From assembly GCA_913062595.1 (NCBI GenBank), contig CAJXWT010000001.1, positions 1-64,000 on the forward strand: a DNA stretch of 64,000 nt, read 5' to 3'. Position 1 is the stretch's first letter. Each line of letters opens with the position of its first letter. Of this stretch, positions 1 to 8,922 are shown one piece after another. The position numbers and the translations under genes are program-made. Source of the DNA: an uncultured Fidelibacterota bacterium. Its GTDB lineage: Bacteria; Fidelibacterota; Marinisomatia; Marinisomatales; TCS55. The notes beneath the pieces are model-generated. The model saw only the letters and a list, made by a program, of their open reading frames with translations, had not been told where the DNA came from and did no database searches.

Positions 1-2
1 TG

Positions 3-75
3 CTCCGGAGGAGGGACTCGAACCCCCGACCTGGTGGTTAACAGCCACTCGCTCTACCAACTGAGCTACTCCGGA
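3..75 (-). tRNA. tRNA-Asn (anticodon GTT)
   Basis: The minus strand folds into a full cloverleaf of 73 bases. The acceptor stem TCCGGAG/CTCCGGA is perfectly paired. The D arm is GCTC/GAGC, the anticodon loop is CTGTTAA with anticodon GTT, and the T loop is TTCGAGT on a five-pair stem. The top pair of the anticodon stem is an A-C mismatch. The discriminator base is G, as expected for tRNA-Asn. Only CA follows it before the window edge, so an encoded CCA is not evident. It lies downstream of, and on the same strand as, the symporter gene. Confidence 0.96.
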
Positions 76-135
76 ATATTGAATTGTGGCTTAAAAAAGC
101 TGGCAAATTTATTGCACTTTGAGTTTCTCTCAAAG

Positions 136-2232
136 TTACATTTCCTTTTCAGCTATCAGAACTCTACCTTCATCAAATAGTCCCGATTTAATATTTTGGA
201 CTCCAATATATACAACCCCGTCTTCATCATGAGGTTCACCATAGGTTGAATGAATAGATTTCAGACCACCGAGCCATTTTCGTTTATCCGATATATATAC
301 AAGATCGCCAACTTCTGCGGACATTTTTGCCATATTATTCTTTGAAAACTGTATACGATTCTCACTTCCGTCTTTCGATTTATAATACACCTCAATTTTT
401 TCGCCAACGCGATCATTCAATTCAGAACCTTTGAACATAGTTCTTGCTCTTTCTATCGATGAGGATATTAAACCTTCTGTAGCTTTTTGTTCATCGTAAG
501 GGACAAAATAGCCAACGATAACCGGAACCAAAAGAATCACTAAAACTGCTGAAATAATTTGCCCTTGAATCTCCATTCCATCAAACAATACCGGGGCAAA
601 TGCCAATCCGGTGATTATAGTAATGCCGACCATTTCTTTACGTCCAGATTTCCTAGCATTAAACCATGCCACAAAACGATTATAATAATTTCCCGCAAAT
701 GTAACAAAACAGCCCACACCCATACAAACAACTATATTATAAAATGCCCGGATGTAGGAATAAGGTCTTGCTGGATTCATTTCGATTCCATGATCAAATG
801 GTGCAATTAAAATTCCGGGGTATCTGGCACCGAGAATCATCAAAAGTACGCCCCCAAGAAAAGTTGTTATCACTCCAGCAGGAGTAAACCGTTTCCAGAA
901 TACACCCATAAAAATGGCAACAACCAGTGGCGGTGTTAATGTGGAATGAAAAAAACCGTGAGCCTCATAAACGGTTGGAAAATTCTTGAAAGCTAAAACT
1001 GCAACCACACCGAGAGCAGTAATGCCAATCGATGCAAGTCGAGCCACATAAAGTTCTCTACGATCTTTCTCAGTATCACTCTCATGAGAGGATTTCAAAT
1101 AAGATGCGATGGGCCGATAAATATCATTTACACAAATTGCTGCTGTAGCATTGATCAGTGTATCCACAGTTGACATCAATGCAGCTGAAAGAGCGGCCAT
1201 TACAAAACCAAATACGCCTGGGCTGGTCACAATACTGGCCACAACCACAAAAATTTCATCGGGTGATGTGTTTGGGCTAATGATATCCGGCGTCGCCACA
1301 GAAATGGCTTTTCCAAGCCAACCGGCGTTGCCTACAACAACTGCTGAAAGAGGTAAAACAAACATGATATTAATTGCTGCTGCTTTGCGCCCTTCATTCA
1401 CACTTTTACAGGCCATAAACCGCATGAGCAACCCTTGATTCAAAAATAAGAATCCAATAGACCCAGCTACAGCGTCCTGCCAAAAAATACCCACAAAATT
1501 AAAACTCGACGGTTGGTTAAAATCCGCCAAAGGAAGTTTCCAAGTTGTAGGCAATAAATCCCAAAAAGCTGTGAAACCTCCCAAATAAGATATGCCAATG
1601 GCAAACAGCATAAACCCTGCAAACAACAGGATGAATCCCTGAAGCAAATCGGTAAAAATCACCGCAGTCTGACCACCATAAGTGATGTAAATCCCCGTTA
1701 TAACCGCAATCACAGCAATGGCACGCATCAACGTAATATCAACGGTCGCACCCATAATATTAAACGCTTCAGGCAGCATGGGGATAATGGCTTTTCCTAA
1801 AGTCAAAAAACCGATCCCGATATATCCAATCATGTATAATAATAACAGAATCGTGGCTAAAAACCGTGCCGATGGACTAAACCGCTTTTCAAAATATTCC
1901 GGTATGGATCGCACCTTTGAATACACAATAATCGGCAGCCAGCCAAACATGAAAAACGGCACAAAAAACCAGTCATTTAAATAGGTCATGGATGAACTGA
2001 TGCCATGTTCGAATCCCTTAGCTGAATATTTTACAAAACTATGACTGCCCACACCTGTGGCTACTATCGACATAGTGATAAGCCACCAGCTAAACCGCCG
2101 ACCGCCAAAAAAGAAATCAGTCGTATCCTTTGTATACCGGCCAAAATATGTACCGAACAGCATAATAGTTAAAAAATAAACGACCATTACGATCCAGTCT
2201 GTAGAAGTGCCAATATTATGGAAAGTTTCCAC
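136..2232 (-). CDS. Sodium:solute symporter family protein with long C-terminal tail
   Basis: A multi-pass inner-membrane permease of the SSS (solute/sodium symporter) family, 698 residues with a GTG start. About 13-14 hydrophobic helices run from residue 12 to about 580. The family's early segment is recognisable (DFFFGGRRFSWW near 39-50, the SIPEYFEKRF loop near 109-118, and the GGQTAVIFTDLLQG segment near 186-199). The last roughly 110 residues are hydrophilic and form a cytoplasmic tail beyond the usual core, ending VLIAEKEM. The substrate cannot be read from the sequence. A 69-residue two-helix membrane protein lies 3 bases upstream, like the small partner subunits of some SSS carriers, so the two probably form one transport unit. 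Confidence 0.9.
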   Translation of the reverse strand: METFHNIGTSTDWIVMVVYFLTIMLFGTYFGRYTKDTTDFFFGGRRFSWWLITMSIVATGVGSHSFVKYSAKGFEHGISSSMTYLNDWFFVPFFMFGWLPIIVYSKVRSIPEYFEKRFSPSARFLATILLLLYMIGYIGIGFLTLGKAIIPMLPEAFNIMGATVDITLMRAIAVIAVITGIYITYGGQTAVIFTDLLQGFILLFAGFMLFAIGISYLGGFTAFWDLLPTTWKLPLADFNQPSSFNFVGIFWQDAVAGSIGFLFLNQGLLMRFMACKSVNEGRKAAAINIMFVLPLSAVVVGNAGWLGKAISVATPDIISPNTSPDEIFVVVASIVTSPGVFGFVMAALSAALMSTVDTLINATAAICVNDIYRPIASYLKSSHESDTEKDRRELYVARLASIGITALGVVAVLAFKNFPTVYEAHGFFHSTLTPPLVVAIFMGVFWKRFTPAGVITTFLGGVLLMILGARYPGILIAPFDHGIEMNPARPYSYIRAFYNIVVCMGVGCFVTFAGNYYNRFVAWFNARKSGRKEMVGITIITGLAFAPVLFDGMEIQGQIISAVLVILLVPVIVGYFVPYDEQKATEGLISSSIERARTMFKGSELNDRVGEKIEVYYKSKDGSENRIQFSKNNMAKMSAEVGDLVYISDKRKWLGGLKSIHSTYGEPHDEDGVVYIGVQNIKSGLFDEGRVLIAEKEM

Positions 2233-2235
2233 AGT

Positions 2236-2445
2236 CTACCGCAAAGCAAAGATCGTTAATAAACCATGAATTGCCATAAACCAGGCGTAGCCCAAAAAGA
2301 AAATTTTCATCCACATACGATGATGGGGTTTATTTAAATCAATTGCACCAGTGCGCCAAACAATATAAACACCAGAAAAAAAGAATATTCCGCCTATGCC
2401 ATATAGGTATATGTATGGCAACCAGGAATGGGAAAAATACTCCAT
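2236..2445 (-). CDS. Small two-helix membrane protein, putative symporter partner
   Basis: A 69-residue protein with two predicted membrane helices, about residues 10-29 and 46-67, joined by a short basic/polar loop (DLNKPHHRMWMK). I do not recognise a named family. Its ATG overlaps the stop of the HIT gene by one base (TAATG), and the symporter GTG starts 3 bases after its stop, so it is translated between the two. Some SSS carriers need a small DUF4212-type subunit. This protein has similar size, topology and position but not an obviously similar sequence, so a role as accessory subunit of the downstream symporter is inference from context. Confidence 0.7.
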   Translation of the reverse strand: MEYFSHSWLPYIYLYGIGGIFFFSGVYIVWRTGAIDLNKPHHRMWMKIFFLGYAWFMAIHGLLTIFALR

Positions 2446-2942
2446 TATCTATTTTTCATGAGTAGATCAAAGGGCGGTTTCAACTCATCGTAGGTTTCCT
2501 GTAAACCCTGTAACTGTACTTTTGTCTTACCAATCACAGGCATAAAGTTTGTATCTCCGTTCCACCTGGGCACTACATGAAAATGAATATGGTCTACAAT
2601 ACCCGCTCCACCAGCAACGCCGATATTGGAACCAAAATTGAATCCTTCAGCATTAATTTTTTCTTTCATGATTGCCATGGCGCCATCTGCGAACCACATT
2701 ATTTCGTTTAGCGTTTCCTGATCCAGCGTGCTTGTGGTGTCCACATGGTCATAGGGAGCTATCATCAGGTGGGCATTATTGTAGGGGTATAGATTCATCA
2801 ATACAAAAGATTGATGCCCCTTGGCGAGAATCAACGATTCTCTGTCATCATCACCTTTTGGTTTTGTACAGAAAATACAGCCATCTTCCTTGCTGCTTCT
2901 GACATATTCCATTCGCCATGGTGCCCAGAGACGATCCATCAT
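2445..2942 (-). CDS. HIT family protein (diadenosine tetraphosphate hydrolase/phosphorylase-like)
   Basis: A cytoplasmic histidine-triad nucleotide hydrolase of 165 residues. The HIT signature H118-I-H120-F-H122-VVPRW is complete; the middle histidines form the nucleotidyl-transfer site. The N-terminus (DRLWAPWRMEYV, then C22IFC25) matches the branch that includes bacterial Ap4A phosphorylase/hydrolase-like HIT proteins. These cleave dinucleoside polyphosphates or nucleotide adducts; the exact substrate here is unknown. The start ATG overlaps the TAA of the upstream EF-G paralogue (TAATG), implying translational coupling. A second in-frame ATG follows directly, so the protein may start one residue later. 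Confidence 0.92.
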   Translation of the reverse strand: MMDRLWAPWRMEYVRSSKEDGCIFCTKPKGDDDRESLILAKGHQSFVLMNLYPYNNAHLMIAPYDHVDTTSTLDQETLNEIMWFADGAMAIMKEKINAEGFNFGSNIGVAGGAGIVDHIHFHVVPRWNGDTNFMPVIGKTKVQLQGLQETYDELKPPFDLLMKNR

Positions 2943-5026
2943 TAATATTCATCATTATCGGATTGAGACTCTGCAATAAATCGCTTCTGCAGTTCTTGGG
3001 GTAGGTATTCATAATGACTAAAGCTTTCAGAATGGATTCCCCGTCCACCAGTCAATGAACGAATTGTAGTTGAATAATGATATAATTCTGACTGCGGTAT
3101 CTGGGCTTTTATAACCTGGAAACTTCCCTCTGAGTCCATACCCATAATTTTCCCTCTGCGGCTGGATACATCACCCATAACATCACCCATGAAATTTTCA
3201 GGTATACGGATCTCTATATCCATTATTGGTTCAAGAAGACATGGCTGCGCACTGTTGAATGCTTCCTTGAAGGCGCCTTTTCCAGCAATTTGAAAGGCAA
3301 TGTCCTTAGAGTCAACTGTATGCTGCTTACCATCATAAAATTCGACTTTTAAATCCACTACTCGGTAACCAGCTAGAATACCATCAACGCAAGCAGCTTG
3401 TACACCTTTTTCCACAGAAAGAACAAATCCGCGGTCCACGTTCTGTCCCACAAGGGATGAAATGAATTCTACCCCTTCACCCCGCGCTTTGGGTTCAATC
3501 CGCATCCAAACTTCTGCAAATTGCCCTGCACCTCCAGATTGTTTCTTATGTCGATATTTTGATTCACCCTTTCCTCTGATTGTTTCCCTAAAAGGAATGC
3601 GCGGCTTAAATGTATTTACCGCAAGGTGAAACCGGCGTTGCAGCCGCTGGACGGAAACTTGCAAATGCAATTCACCTTGACCAGATATAACAGTTTGATG
3701 CAATTCTGGATCAACTTGATAAACAAAAGTAGGATCTTCTTCGTGTAAGGTTGAGAGACCAACAGCTAATTTTTCTTCATCACCTTTAGCCTTCGGGATA
3801 ATGCCCATATGAATATTCGACTTTGGCAATGCTACACCATCCATTACCACTCGAAATTTCTGTGATGAAAGTGTATTGCCAGTATGCGTGTCTTTTAATT
3901 TTACAACGGCTCCAATATCACCAGCATTCAAGTTATTAACACTTAAACGATTTTTGCCGTTTAGCAAGAACATCTGGCCAAAACGTTCCGATTTACCCCT
4001 GGATGTATTCAGTATATCCATTCCAGCGTAAACACTGCCAGAATAAACACGGAAAAAAGATAAATCACCGACGTGCGCTTCACTGATGGTTTTAAAGACA
4101 TATACTACTGGTTCTTTACCATCTAAAGCGACCGATACTTCTTCATCGGAATTAGATTCTTTCGCAACTACAGTCCCACGATCAACTGGTGAAGAACCGT
4201 ATTTAGATATGAATTCCATCAATCTAGTGACACCTACATTGACAGTAGCAGAGGTGCAAAATAATGGTATGAAACTTTGGTTCTGAATAGCATGGTGAAT
4301 TCCGCTGCGCATTTCTTCTTCCGATAGATTTCCTTGGTCAAAAAACTTCTCCAGAAGAGTGTCATCCGATTCAGCTACATATTCGATCAATTCTTGATGC
4401 AGTTCCTCTACACGACTCTGCCATTCTTCTGGCAATTCAGATTCCGAGTATTTCCCACTGCCATCCCTTTGGTAGGTTATTAGTTCACTTCGTAATACAT
4501 CTACTATCTGATTGAATCCAGGACCTGCATTTACAGGCAACTGCATCGGAAATACATTTTTCCCAAAATGATCTTTTGTCTGCTGGACAATTTCATCAAA
4601 TTTTGAGTGTTCCCGATCCAAACCATTAATGACCAAAACCTTAGGAATATTATTTTTTGTAGCATATGACCACACTTGTTCTGAGCCTACTTCAACACCA
4701 TTCACGGCATGCAGTAAAACGACAGCCATATCTACCACAGCAAGGGAACTAATTGCTTCACCGATGAAGTCTAAATAGCCAGGTGTATCAATAATGTTGA
4801 ACTTCTTATCCATCCACTCCAGATGCAGCAGTGATGAGTGAATTGATATTTGTCGTTCGTGTTCATCATGGTGATAATCTGATATAGTATTTTGGGCCTC
4901 AATTGATCCCATACGGTTGATCTCCCCGACGCAGGCAAGCATTGCTTCACAAAGTATTGTTTTTCCAACTGCACCATGTCCTACAACAGCAAAATTTCGT
5001 ATATCTCCTGATGTAAATTTCCTCAT
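2942..5026 (-). CDS. Elongation factor G paralogue (EF-G-like GTPase)
   Basis: A 694-residue translational GTPase with the five-domain EF-G layout. The P-loop is G16HGAVGKT23, the switch I region reads HERQISI where EF-G usually has ERGITI, and the G3 motif is D80TPG. The C-terminal domains IV-V are complete, including the SSRRGKIMGM segment near residue 620. The G4 motif, usually NKxD, reads N134-G-L-D137, so the base-contacting lysine is replaced by glycine. Divergence of this kind points to a second, non-housekeeping EF-G (EF-G2/FusA2 type), and the gene is not beside rpsL, rpsG or tuf. It could act in ribosome recycling or under special conditions; that is inference. The HIT gene is coupled directly behind it. 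Confidence 0.9.
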   Translation of the reverse strand: MRKFTSGDIRNFAVVGHGAVGKTILCEAMLACVGEINRMGSIEAQNTISDYHHDEHERQISIHSSLLHLEWMDKKFNIIDTPGYLDFIGEAISSLAVVDMAVVLLHAVNGVEVGSEQVWSYATKNNIPKVLVINGLDREHSKFDEIVQQTKDHFGKNVFPMQLPVNAGPGFNQIVDVLRSELITYQRDGSGKYSESELPEEWQSRVEELHQELIEYVAESDDTLLEKFFDQGNLSEEEMRSGIHHAIQNQSFIPLFCTSATVNVGVTRLMEFISKYGSSPVDRGTVVAKESNSDEEVSVALDGKEPVVYVFKTISEAHVGDLSFFRVYSGSVYAGMDILNTSRGKSERFGQMFLLNGKNRLSVNNLNAGDIGAVVKLKDTHTGNTLSSQKFRVVMDGVALPKSNIHMGIIPKAKGDEEKLAVGLSTLHEEDPTFVYQVDPELHQTVISGQGELHLQVSVQRLQRRFHLAVNTFKPRIPFRETIRGKGESKYRHKKQSGGAGQFAEVWMRIEPKARGEGVEFISSLVGQNVDRGFVLSVEKGVQAACVDGILAGYRVVDLKVEFYDGKQHTVDSKDIAFQIAGKGAFKEAFNSAQPCLLEPIMDIEIRIPENFMGDVMGDVSSRRGKIMGMDSEGSFQVIKAQIPQSELYHYSTTIRSLTGGRGIHSESFSHYEYLPQELQKRFIAESQSDNDEY

Positions 5027-5127
5027 TGTTTCCTCGGATTAATGTTCTAAAAATGGATAAGAATTGTAATTTAACTCACTTTACAAATCAAGTGATTTCA
5101 CGAATTATTAATATTGATCTATTCGCT

Positions 5128-5379
5128 TTAGGAACCCTCGATATATGATCGTAATGCGGGGACTAAATACACATCTGCCAGATTTATTTTACCAAATTCC
5201 CTTGCCAGTACTTTTAAGCGCTGTTCCAGTGGTTTTCGTTTATTGACCACAATAAAATTTTCTTCTCTTATCAAACATGATCCGCCAGCAAAATCACCTT
5301 TATCTTGTACGAGTTTGATGTTAAGCCGGTCTGCCAATTCTTCAAACATAACGATTAGTTCTTCAGGTCTTGAAGCCAT
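5128..5379 (-). CDS. Small conserved-looking hypothetical protein
   Basis: An 83-residue soluble protein with no signal peptide or membrane segment. It has a predicted N-terminal helix (EELIVMFEELADRLNI), a central glycine/cysteine turn (KGDFAGGSCLIREENFIVVN), a basic KRKPLEQRLKVLAREFG helix and a hydrophobic end (VYLVPALRSYIEGS). The balanced composition and tight packing, starting 2 bases after the manC stop, argue that it is a real gene co-transcribed with manC. I do not recognise a characterised family and assign no function. Confidence 0.75.
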   Translation of the reverse strand: MASRPEELIVMFEELADRLNIKLVQDKGDFAGGSCLIREENFIVVNKRKPLEQRLKVLAREFGKINLADVYLVPALRSYIEGS

Positions 5380-5381
5380 TT

Positions 5382-6446
5382 TTATAACAGATTTTCTTTC
5401 TTATCATCCTGCAGATATTTTACCACATTTTTTACTTCTTCAACTCGATCCTTAGCAACAACAAGTGTAGCATCATCCGTTGTGATAACTACAACATTAT
5501 CTAGACCAAGCAGAGCAATAAACTGCCCATTAGATTGTACAAAATTATTTTTCCCTTCGAGTATAAGGGCATCTCCGCGAATTGTATTCCCATCTTTATT
5601 CTTTGGACTGATATCATGAATAATATTCCATGAACCTAGGTCACTCCATTCAAACTTGGCTTTGACAACATAAATGTCCCCTGCTTTTTCCATTAGCCCG
5701 TAATCGATGGATTCTGGTGTAATTTTGGACCAGATATCATCAAAACCAACACCCTTATCAATCCGTTTACTGATTTTATTAATTTGATCATTTAATTCGG
5801 GCATGTGGATTTTGATATTTTTCATGAAGGTAGCAATGCTCCAAATGAAGATGCCTCCATTCCATAGGAAATCCTTGCTTTTCAAAAACCTCTTGGCCAG
5901 ATCTAAGTGTGGTTTCTCTGCAAATGCTTTTACGCTGTAAGCATTCATGTGGTCCATTTCACTATCAGATTCATATTGTATATAACCATAGGCAATAGAT
6001 GGAAAGGTTGGTTGAATACCTATGGTCACTAGCCTATTATCCTTTTTGGCCAAAAATGAAGCAGTGTTTATTGCCTTCTCAAATTCTTTATGTCCAACAA
6101 TGAGATGATCAGCAGGAAACACACCCATAATACTATTCTTTTTCCGTTTAGCTATATGTAGTGCTGCCAAATTTATACAGGGAGCCGTATTTTTACCTTC
6201 TGGCTCTACAATGATATTTTCAGCAGGCACACCATTTACATGTTTTCTAATACTATCAGCCAAGTCAGCCCGTGTGACAATTAGAATGTCCTCTACATTA
6301 TGTAATTTCCGCAGACGATCGACAGTCATCTGCAGCATTGATTTTTCGCCCAGAATATTGAGCATTTGTTTTGGTCTACTTTTTCGGCTATATGGCCAGA
6401 ACCTAGTACCGCTGCCACCTGCCATAATTACACAGTACATTTTCAA
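5382..6446 (-). CDS. manC: Mannose-1-phosphate guanylyltransferase
   Basis: A cytoplasmic nucleotidyltransferase that makes GDP-mannose from mannose 1-phosphate and GTP, feeding mannosylated glycans, LPS O-units and GDP-fucose. The N-terminal signature G10GSGTRFWP18 followed by RPKQ (24-27) is intact. Later family segments include FPADHLI near residue 115, the FAEKP motif, and WNGGIFIW near 195. At 354 residues it is the single-domain type lacking the phosphomannose isomerase domain of bifunctional enzymes. Its start overlaps the stop of the upstream lipoprotein gene by 4 bases (ATGA). The GT2 and GT117 glycosyltransferases elsewhere in the window could be users of such sugar donors. Confidence 0.95.
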   Translation of the reverse strand: MKMYCVIMAGGSGTRFWPYSRKSRPKQMLNILGEKSMLQMTVDRLRKLHNVEDILIVTRADLADSIRKHVNGVPAENIIVEPEGKNTAPCINLAALHIAKRKKNSIMGVFPADHLIVGHKEFEKAINTASFLAKKDNRLVTIGIQPTFPSIAYGYIQYESDSEMDHMNAYSVKAFAEKPHLDLAKRFLKSKDFLWNGGIFIWSIATFMKNIKIHMPELNDQINKISKRIDKGVGFDDIWSKITPESIDYGLMEKAGDIYVVKAKFEWSDLGSWNIIHDISPKNKDGNTIRGDALILEGKNNFVQSNGQFIALLGLDNVVVITTDDATLVVAKDRVEEVKNVVKYLQDDKKENLL

Positions 6447-8128
6447 TATAACTCCTGGATATTTAATGATGGCAATTCAATATCCCAGTTAGTTCGTACC
6501 TCAATTGTATCAGGCATTACATAAAACCATTCTGCTGGCGTAAGAGGTTTTGCCGTACCAGTAGTATAAGTTTTGTCATTATTCCTATCAGAAAAAAGAG
6601 TTAAAGTATATTTGCCCTCTCGAATCTGGTTAAATTCTAATCGTGCTTGTGAATTTACGAAAGATATATTTTTCTGTTCCGGATTTTCAATAGAGTATAA
6701 TACCGCTCCTATACCGGAGTCTAACTTTCCTTTGATCGGTATATACAAACCCCCGTAACCCTGATAGTCTGTGGTTTTTATATTCACTGTTATTACGGAG
6801 TCTAGCAACGTTCCTCCCATATTTTTTAATGAATCACTAGTAAATATATTTAAGGTATAATTTATTCTTGGTTCCCAATTATTATGGGGCAATATGTTCA
6901 CCCACATTGGATTAATGTAAACTATTTTTTCATTAACACTGATTGTGTCACTTTTGTATAACTCATACTCTAGCCCCCAGTGAGGTATGGGTTCAGAAAA
7001 TTTTAGTTCCAGATATACTGTATCTTTATGAGCAGTTGGTGTAATCGTTACTGCTTTTTTAGGTTCAGTTAAATCTATGTAGTTTTCATCATCCTGCGGT
7101 ACGGCCACAGAAACTGATGCTGAATCCAAAAACACATCATTATCGATAAATATATTCTCAATCTTGATCCTTATCTTATTTGAAATAGGAGATTTGTCTG
7201 ACCTAATTAATATCAAAGCATTTGGATCTTCAGGATCATGAAAACTAACAGGTGATTCAATTGTTCCATCATCATATGTAAGTATTACGGAATAATTATC
7301 ATTCAAATAATTTAATGAACGACTGAAAATTATTCTGCCCCAATTATTACCATTCCATTCTCCTCTTTGTAATCTTAACTGGGGTTGTTCTTTCTTCGTA
7401 ATCACGTTTACATCAGTGATGGATTGGTCCTGGTCAAGCGCAATAATTTTTTGCCAGAAAAGTCCATACTTCATTCTGCGGGTATCCAGCGCTAGTCCAG
7501 CCGCACTTCTATCCAAAGCTAATAGCAAATAATTGCCTGCAGATAAGAATTGAAAATTATACCCCCCTTTATTTGAAACATCAGTGAAATAATTTGGCAT
7601 CGTCTGAAAAATATTTTCCAGACTATCTTGCTGAATTATACGCCAAAGGTGTACTGACATTGGTCCATCACCCCAAACAACACCAGAGATTGAACCGTTG
7701 TCAATTTTATCGCCAGTACTATAGGCTAGAAAAATTGCTTCAGCCATTTCCACGCCATGTTCATCTTTAATATTGCGACTCAGATTTATTACATAAGTCT
7801 GATCTTCTTCCAGATTATCTGGAAAATCAACTGTAAGATTTGTTCCGTGGGTATTTATTGATATCTCGCCTTCAACATTCGGGAAAACGCGAATTCCCTT
7901 TTTAATACTGGACTCATCCATATACTCTGAAAATTCTAACCGGATCTGCACACCTTTATATTGTAAAGTACCGCTTGGTGGTTCTGCATAGACTAGAAAC
8001 GGTGGTGTCGTATCCTTTGGCCCACCGCTGGGCGGTTTAATAACGGCACAGGATCCAATAAAAAACAGAACAATAATGGATACTAATCTACCTAAGAAAG
8101 GATACAATAAATTACGTACCCAACTCAT
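6443..8128 (-). CDS. Ig-like (Big_5/SbsA type) lipoprotein
   Basis: A 561-residue exported lipoprotein. The N-terminal hydrophobic stretch (residues 13-26) ends in lipobox I-G-S-C27. It is followed by PPSGGPKDTTPPFLV, the hallmark start of a Bacteroidota-type Ig-like lipoprotein family (SbsA_Ig/Big_5 domain near residues 35-140). That domain carries the usual EFSEYMDESSIKKGI and DFPDNLEEDQTYVINL segments. The remainder is beta-rich, with another Ig-like stretch near 360-450 and a C-terminal prealbumin-like segment. It probably sits in the outer or inner membrane facing the periplasm; its function is unknown. It overlaps sfsA upstream and manC downstream by 4 bases each. Confidence 0.85.
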   Translation of the reverse strand: MSWVRNLLYPFLGRLVSIIVLFFIGSCAVIKPPSGGPKDTTPPFLVYAEPPSGTLQYKGVQIRLEFSEYMDESSIKKGIRVFPNVEGEISINTHGTNLTVDFPDNLEEDQTYVINLSRNIKDEHGVEMAEAIFLAYSTGDKIDNGSISGVVWGDGPMSVHLWRIIQQDSLENIFQTMPNYFTDVSNKGGYNFQFLSAGNYLLLALDRSAAGLALDTRRMKYGLFWQKIIALDQDQSITDVNVITKKEQPQLRLQRGEWNGNNWGRIIFSRSLNYLNDNYSVILTYDDGTIESPVSFHDPEDPNALILIRSDKSPISNKIRIKIENIFIDNDVFLDSASVSVAVPQDDENYIDLTEPKKAVTITPTAHKDTVYLELKFSEPIPHWGLEYELYKSDTISVNEKIVYINPMWVNILPHNNWEPRINYTLNIFTSDSLKNMGGTLLDSVITVNIKTTDYQGYGGLYIPIKGKLDSGIGAVLYSIENPEQKNISFVNSQARLEFNQIREGKYTLTLFSDRNNDKTYTTGTAKPLTPAEWFYVMPDTIEVRTNWDIELPSLNIQELY

Positions 8129-8856
8129 ATTGGCTGCAGATTTACAGGAATTTTCTTCTCATATGTCATATTCGTTTTAGAAATACGCGTAGTTATACAC
8201 CATACATGTACCCCAGCCTGATAAGCATTAACCAATGCTTTGCCAAATTTTGGATCACGTTCCCACATAGGTTGAAAGGAATGTGCATCTGATCGCTGCA
8301 CCACGAAAAGAATCCCTGCTTGAAAACCAGTTTCAACCAAAGCCTGCAATGATTGCGCATGCCGTCTTCCTCTGTCTGTCACTGCATCAGGAAATTTGGC
8401 AATCCCATTTTCAACATAAGTTACTGATTTAACTTCCAAATAAAATAGATCACCGGATTTATCTTTCAATAAAAAGTCATAACGATGATTTCCATGCACA
8501 ACTTCTGGTTTTACTAATTCAAAATCCTTCAGAAACAATAATATCCTAGAATCAATACATTCTTTTACAAATTGATTGGGCAATGCAGTAACCAGTGAAA
8601 CCAGTTCCCCATTATACTTAGCTAGAATTGTACTATAATCTGTTTTTCGATGTTCGGATTCAATTGCTTTCCGTAAATATAATTCTCTCCCTGGTGTAAG
8701 TATTTCACGCAAGCGACCAGGGTCGGACAAATGGCTTTTAACAGATTTTTTTCCTACTTTAACTATTGTTATAAATCGATTAGGTCGCTCAATAAAGCTG
8801 CCCTTGATCAATGGTCCTTTAATTTCCATATCAGCAATTTCTATGTTTTTTATCAA
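8125..8856 (-). CDS. sfsA: SfsA family DNA/RNA nuclease-like protein
   Basis: A 243-residue SfsA protein. The family features are present in order: an N-terminal OB-like part with FIERPNRF and HLSDPGRLREIL near residues 20-55, then the nuclease-like core with YDFLL, LEVKSVT and FPDAVTDRGRRHAQSL near 128-170. SfsA was named for sugar-fermentation stimulation in E. coli; structure and assays point to a PD-(D/E)XK-type nuclease fold, but the physiological role is unclear. The length matches the family. It is the first gene of a minus-strand operon and diverges from the tyrosine catabolism operon over a 66-base spacer. Confidence 0.95.
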   Translation of the reverse strand: MIKNIEIADMEIKGPLIKGSFIERPNRFITIVKVGKKSVKSHLSDPGRLREILTPGRELYLRKAIESEHRKTDYSTILAKYNGELVSLVTALPNQFVKECIDSRILLFLKDFELVKPEVVHGNHRYDFLLKDKSGDLFYLEVKSVTYVENGIAKFPDAVTDRGRRHAQSLQALVETGFQAGILFVVQRSDAHSFQPMWERDPKFGKALVNAYQAGVHVWCITTRISKTNMTYEKKIPVNLQPI

Positions 8857-8922
8857 TAAAACTAGAATACGATAGGATCGAATAATTATGTATAATTATG
8901 TAAATTTACAGCGTTAATTGTC
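8857..8922. promoter_or_regulatory. Divergent promoter region between sfsA and the tyrosine operon
   Basis: This 66-base, strongly AT-rich spacer separates two diverging operons and must hold both start regions. On the plus strand a consensus TATAAT lies at 8891-8896, 26 bases before the aminotransferase ATG. I see no good -35 element at the usual distance. No clear operator palindrome was found. Confidence 0.35.

Noticed and set aside
5076-5095. TCACTT/AAGTGA inverted repeat as terminator
   Set aside because: The stem is only 6 bp and no T run follows on either strand.
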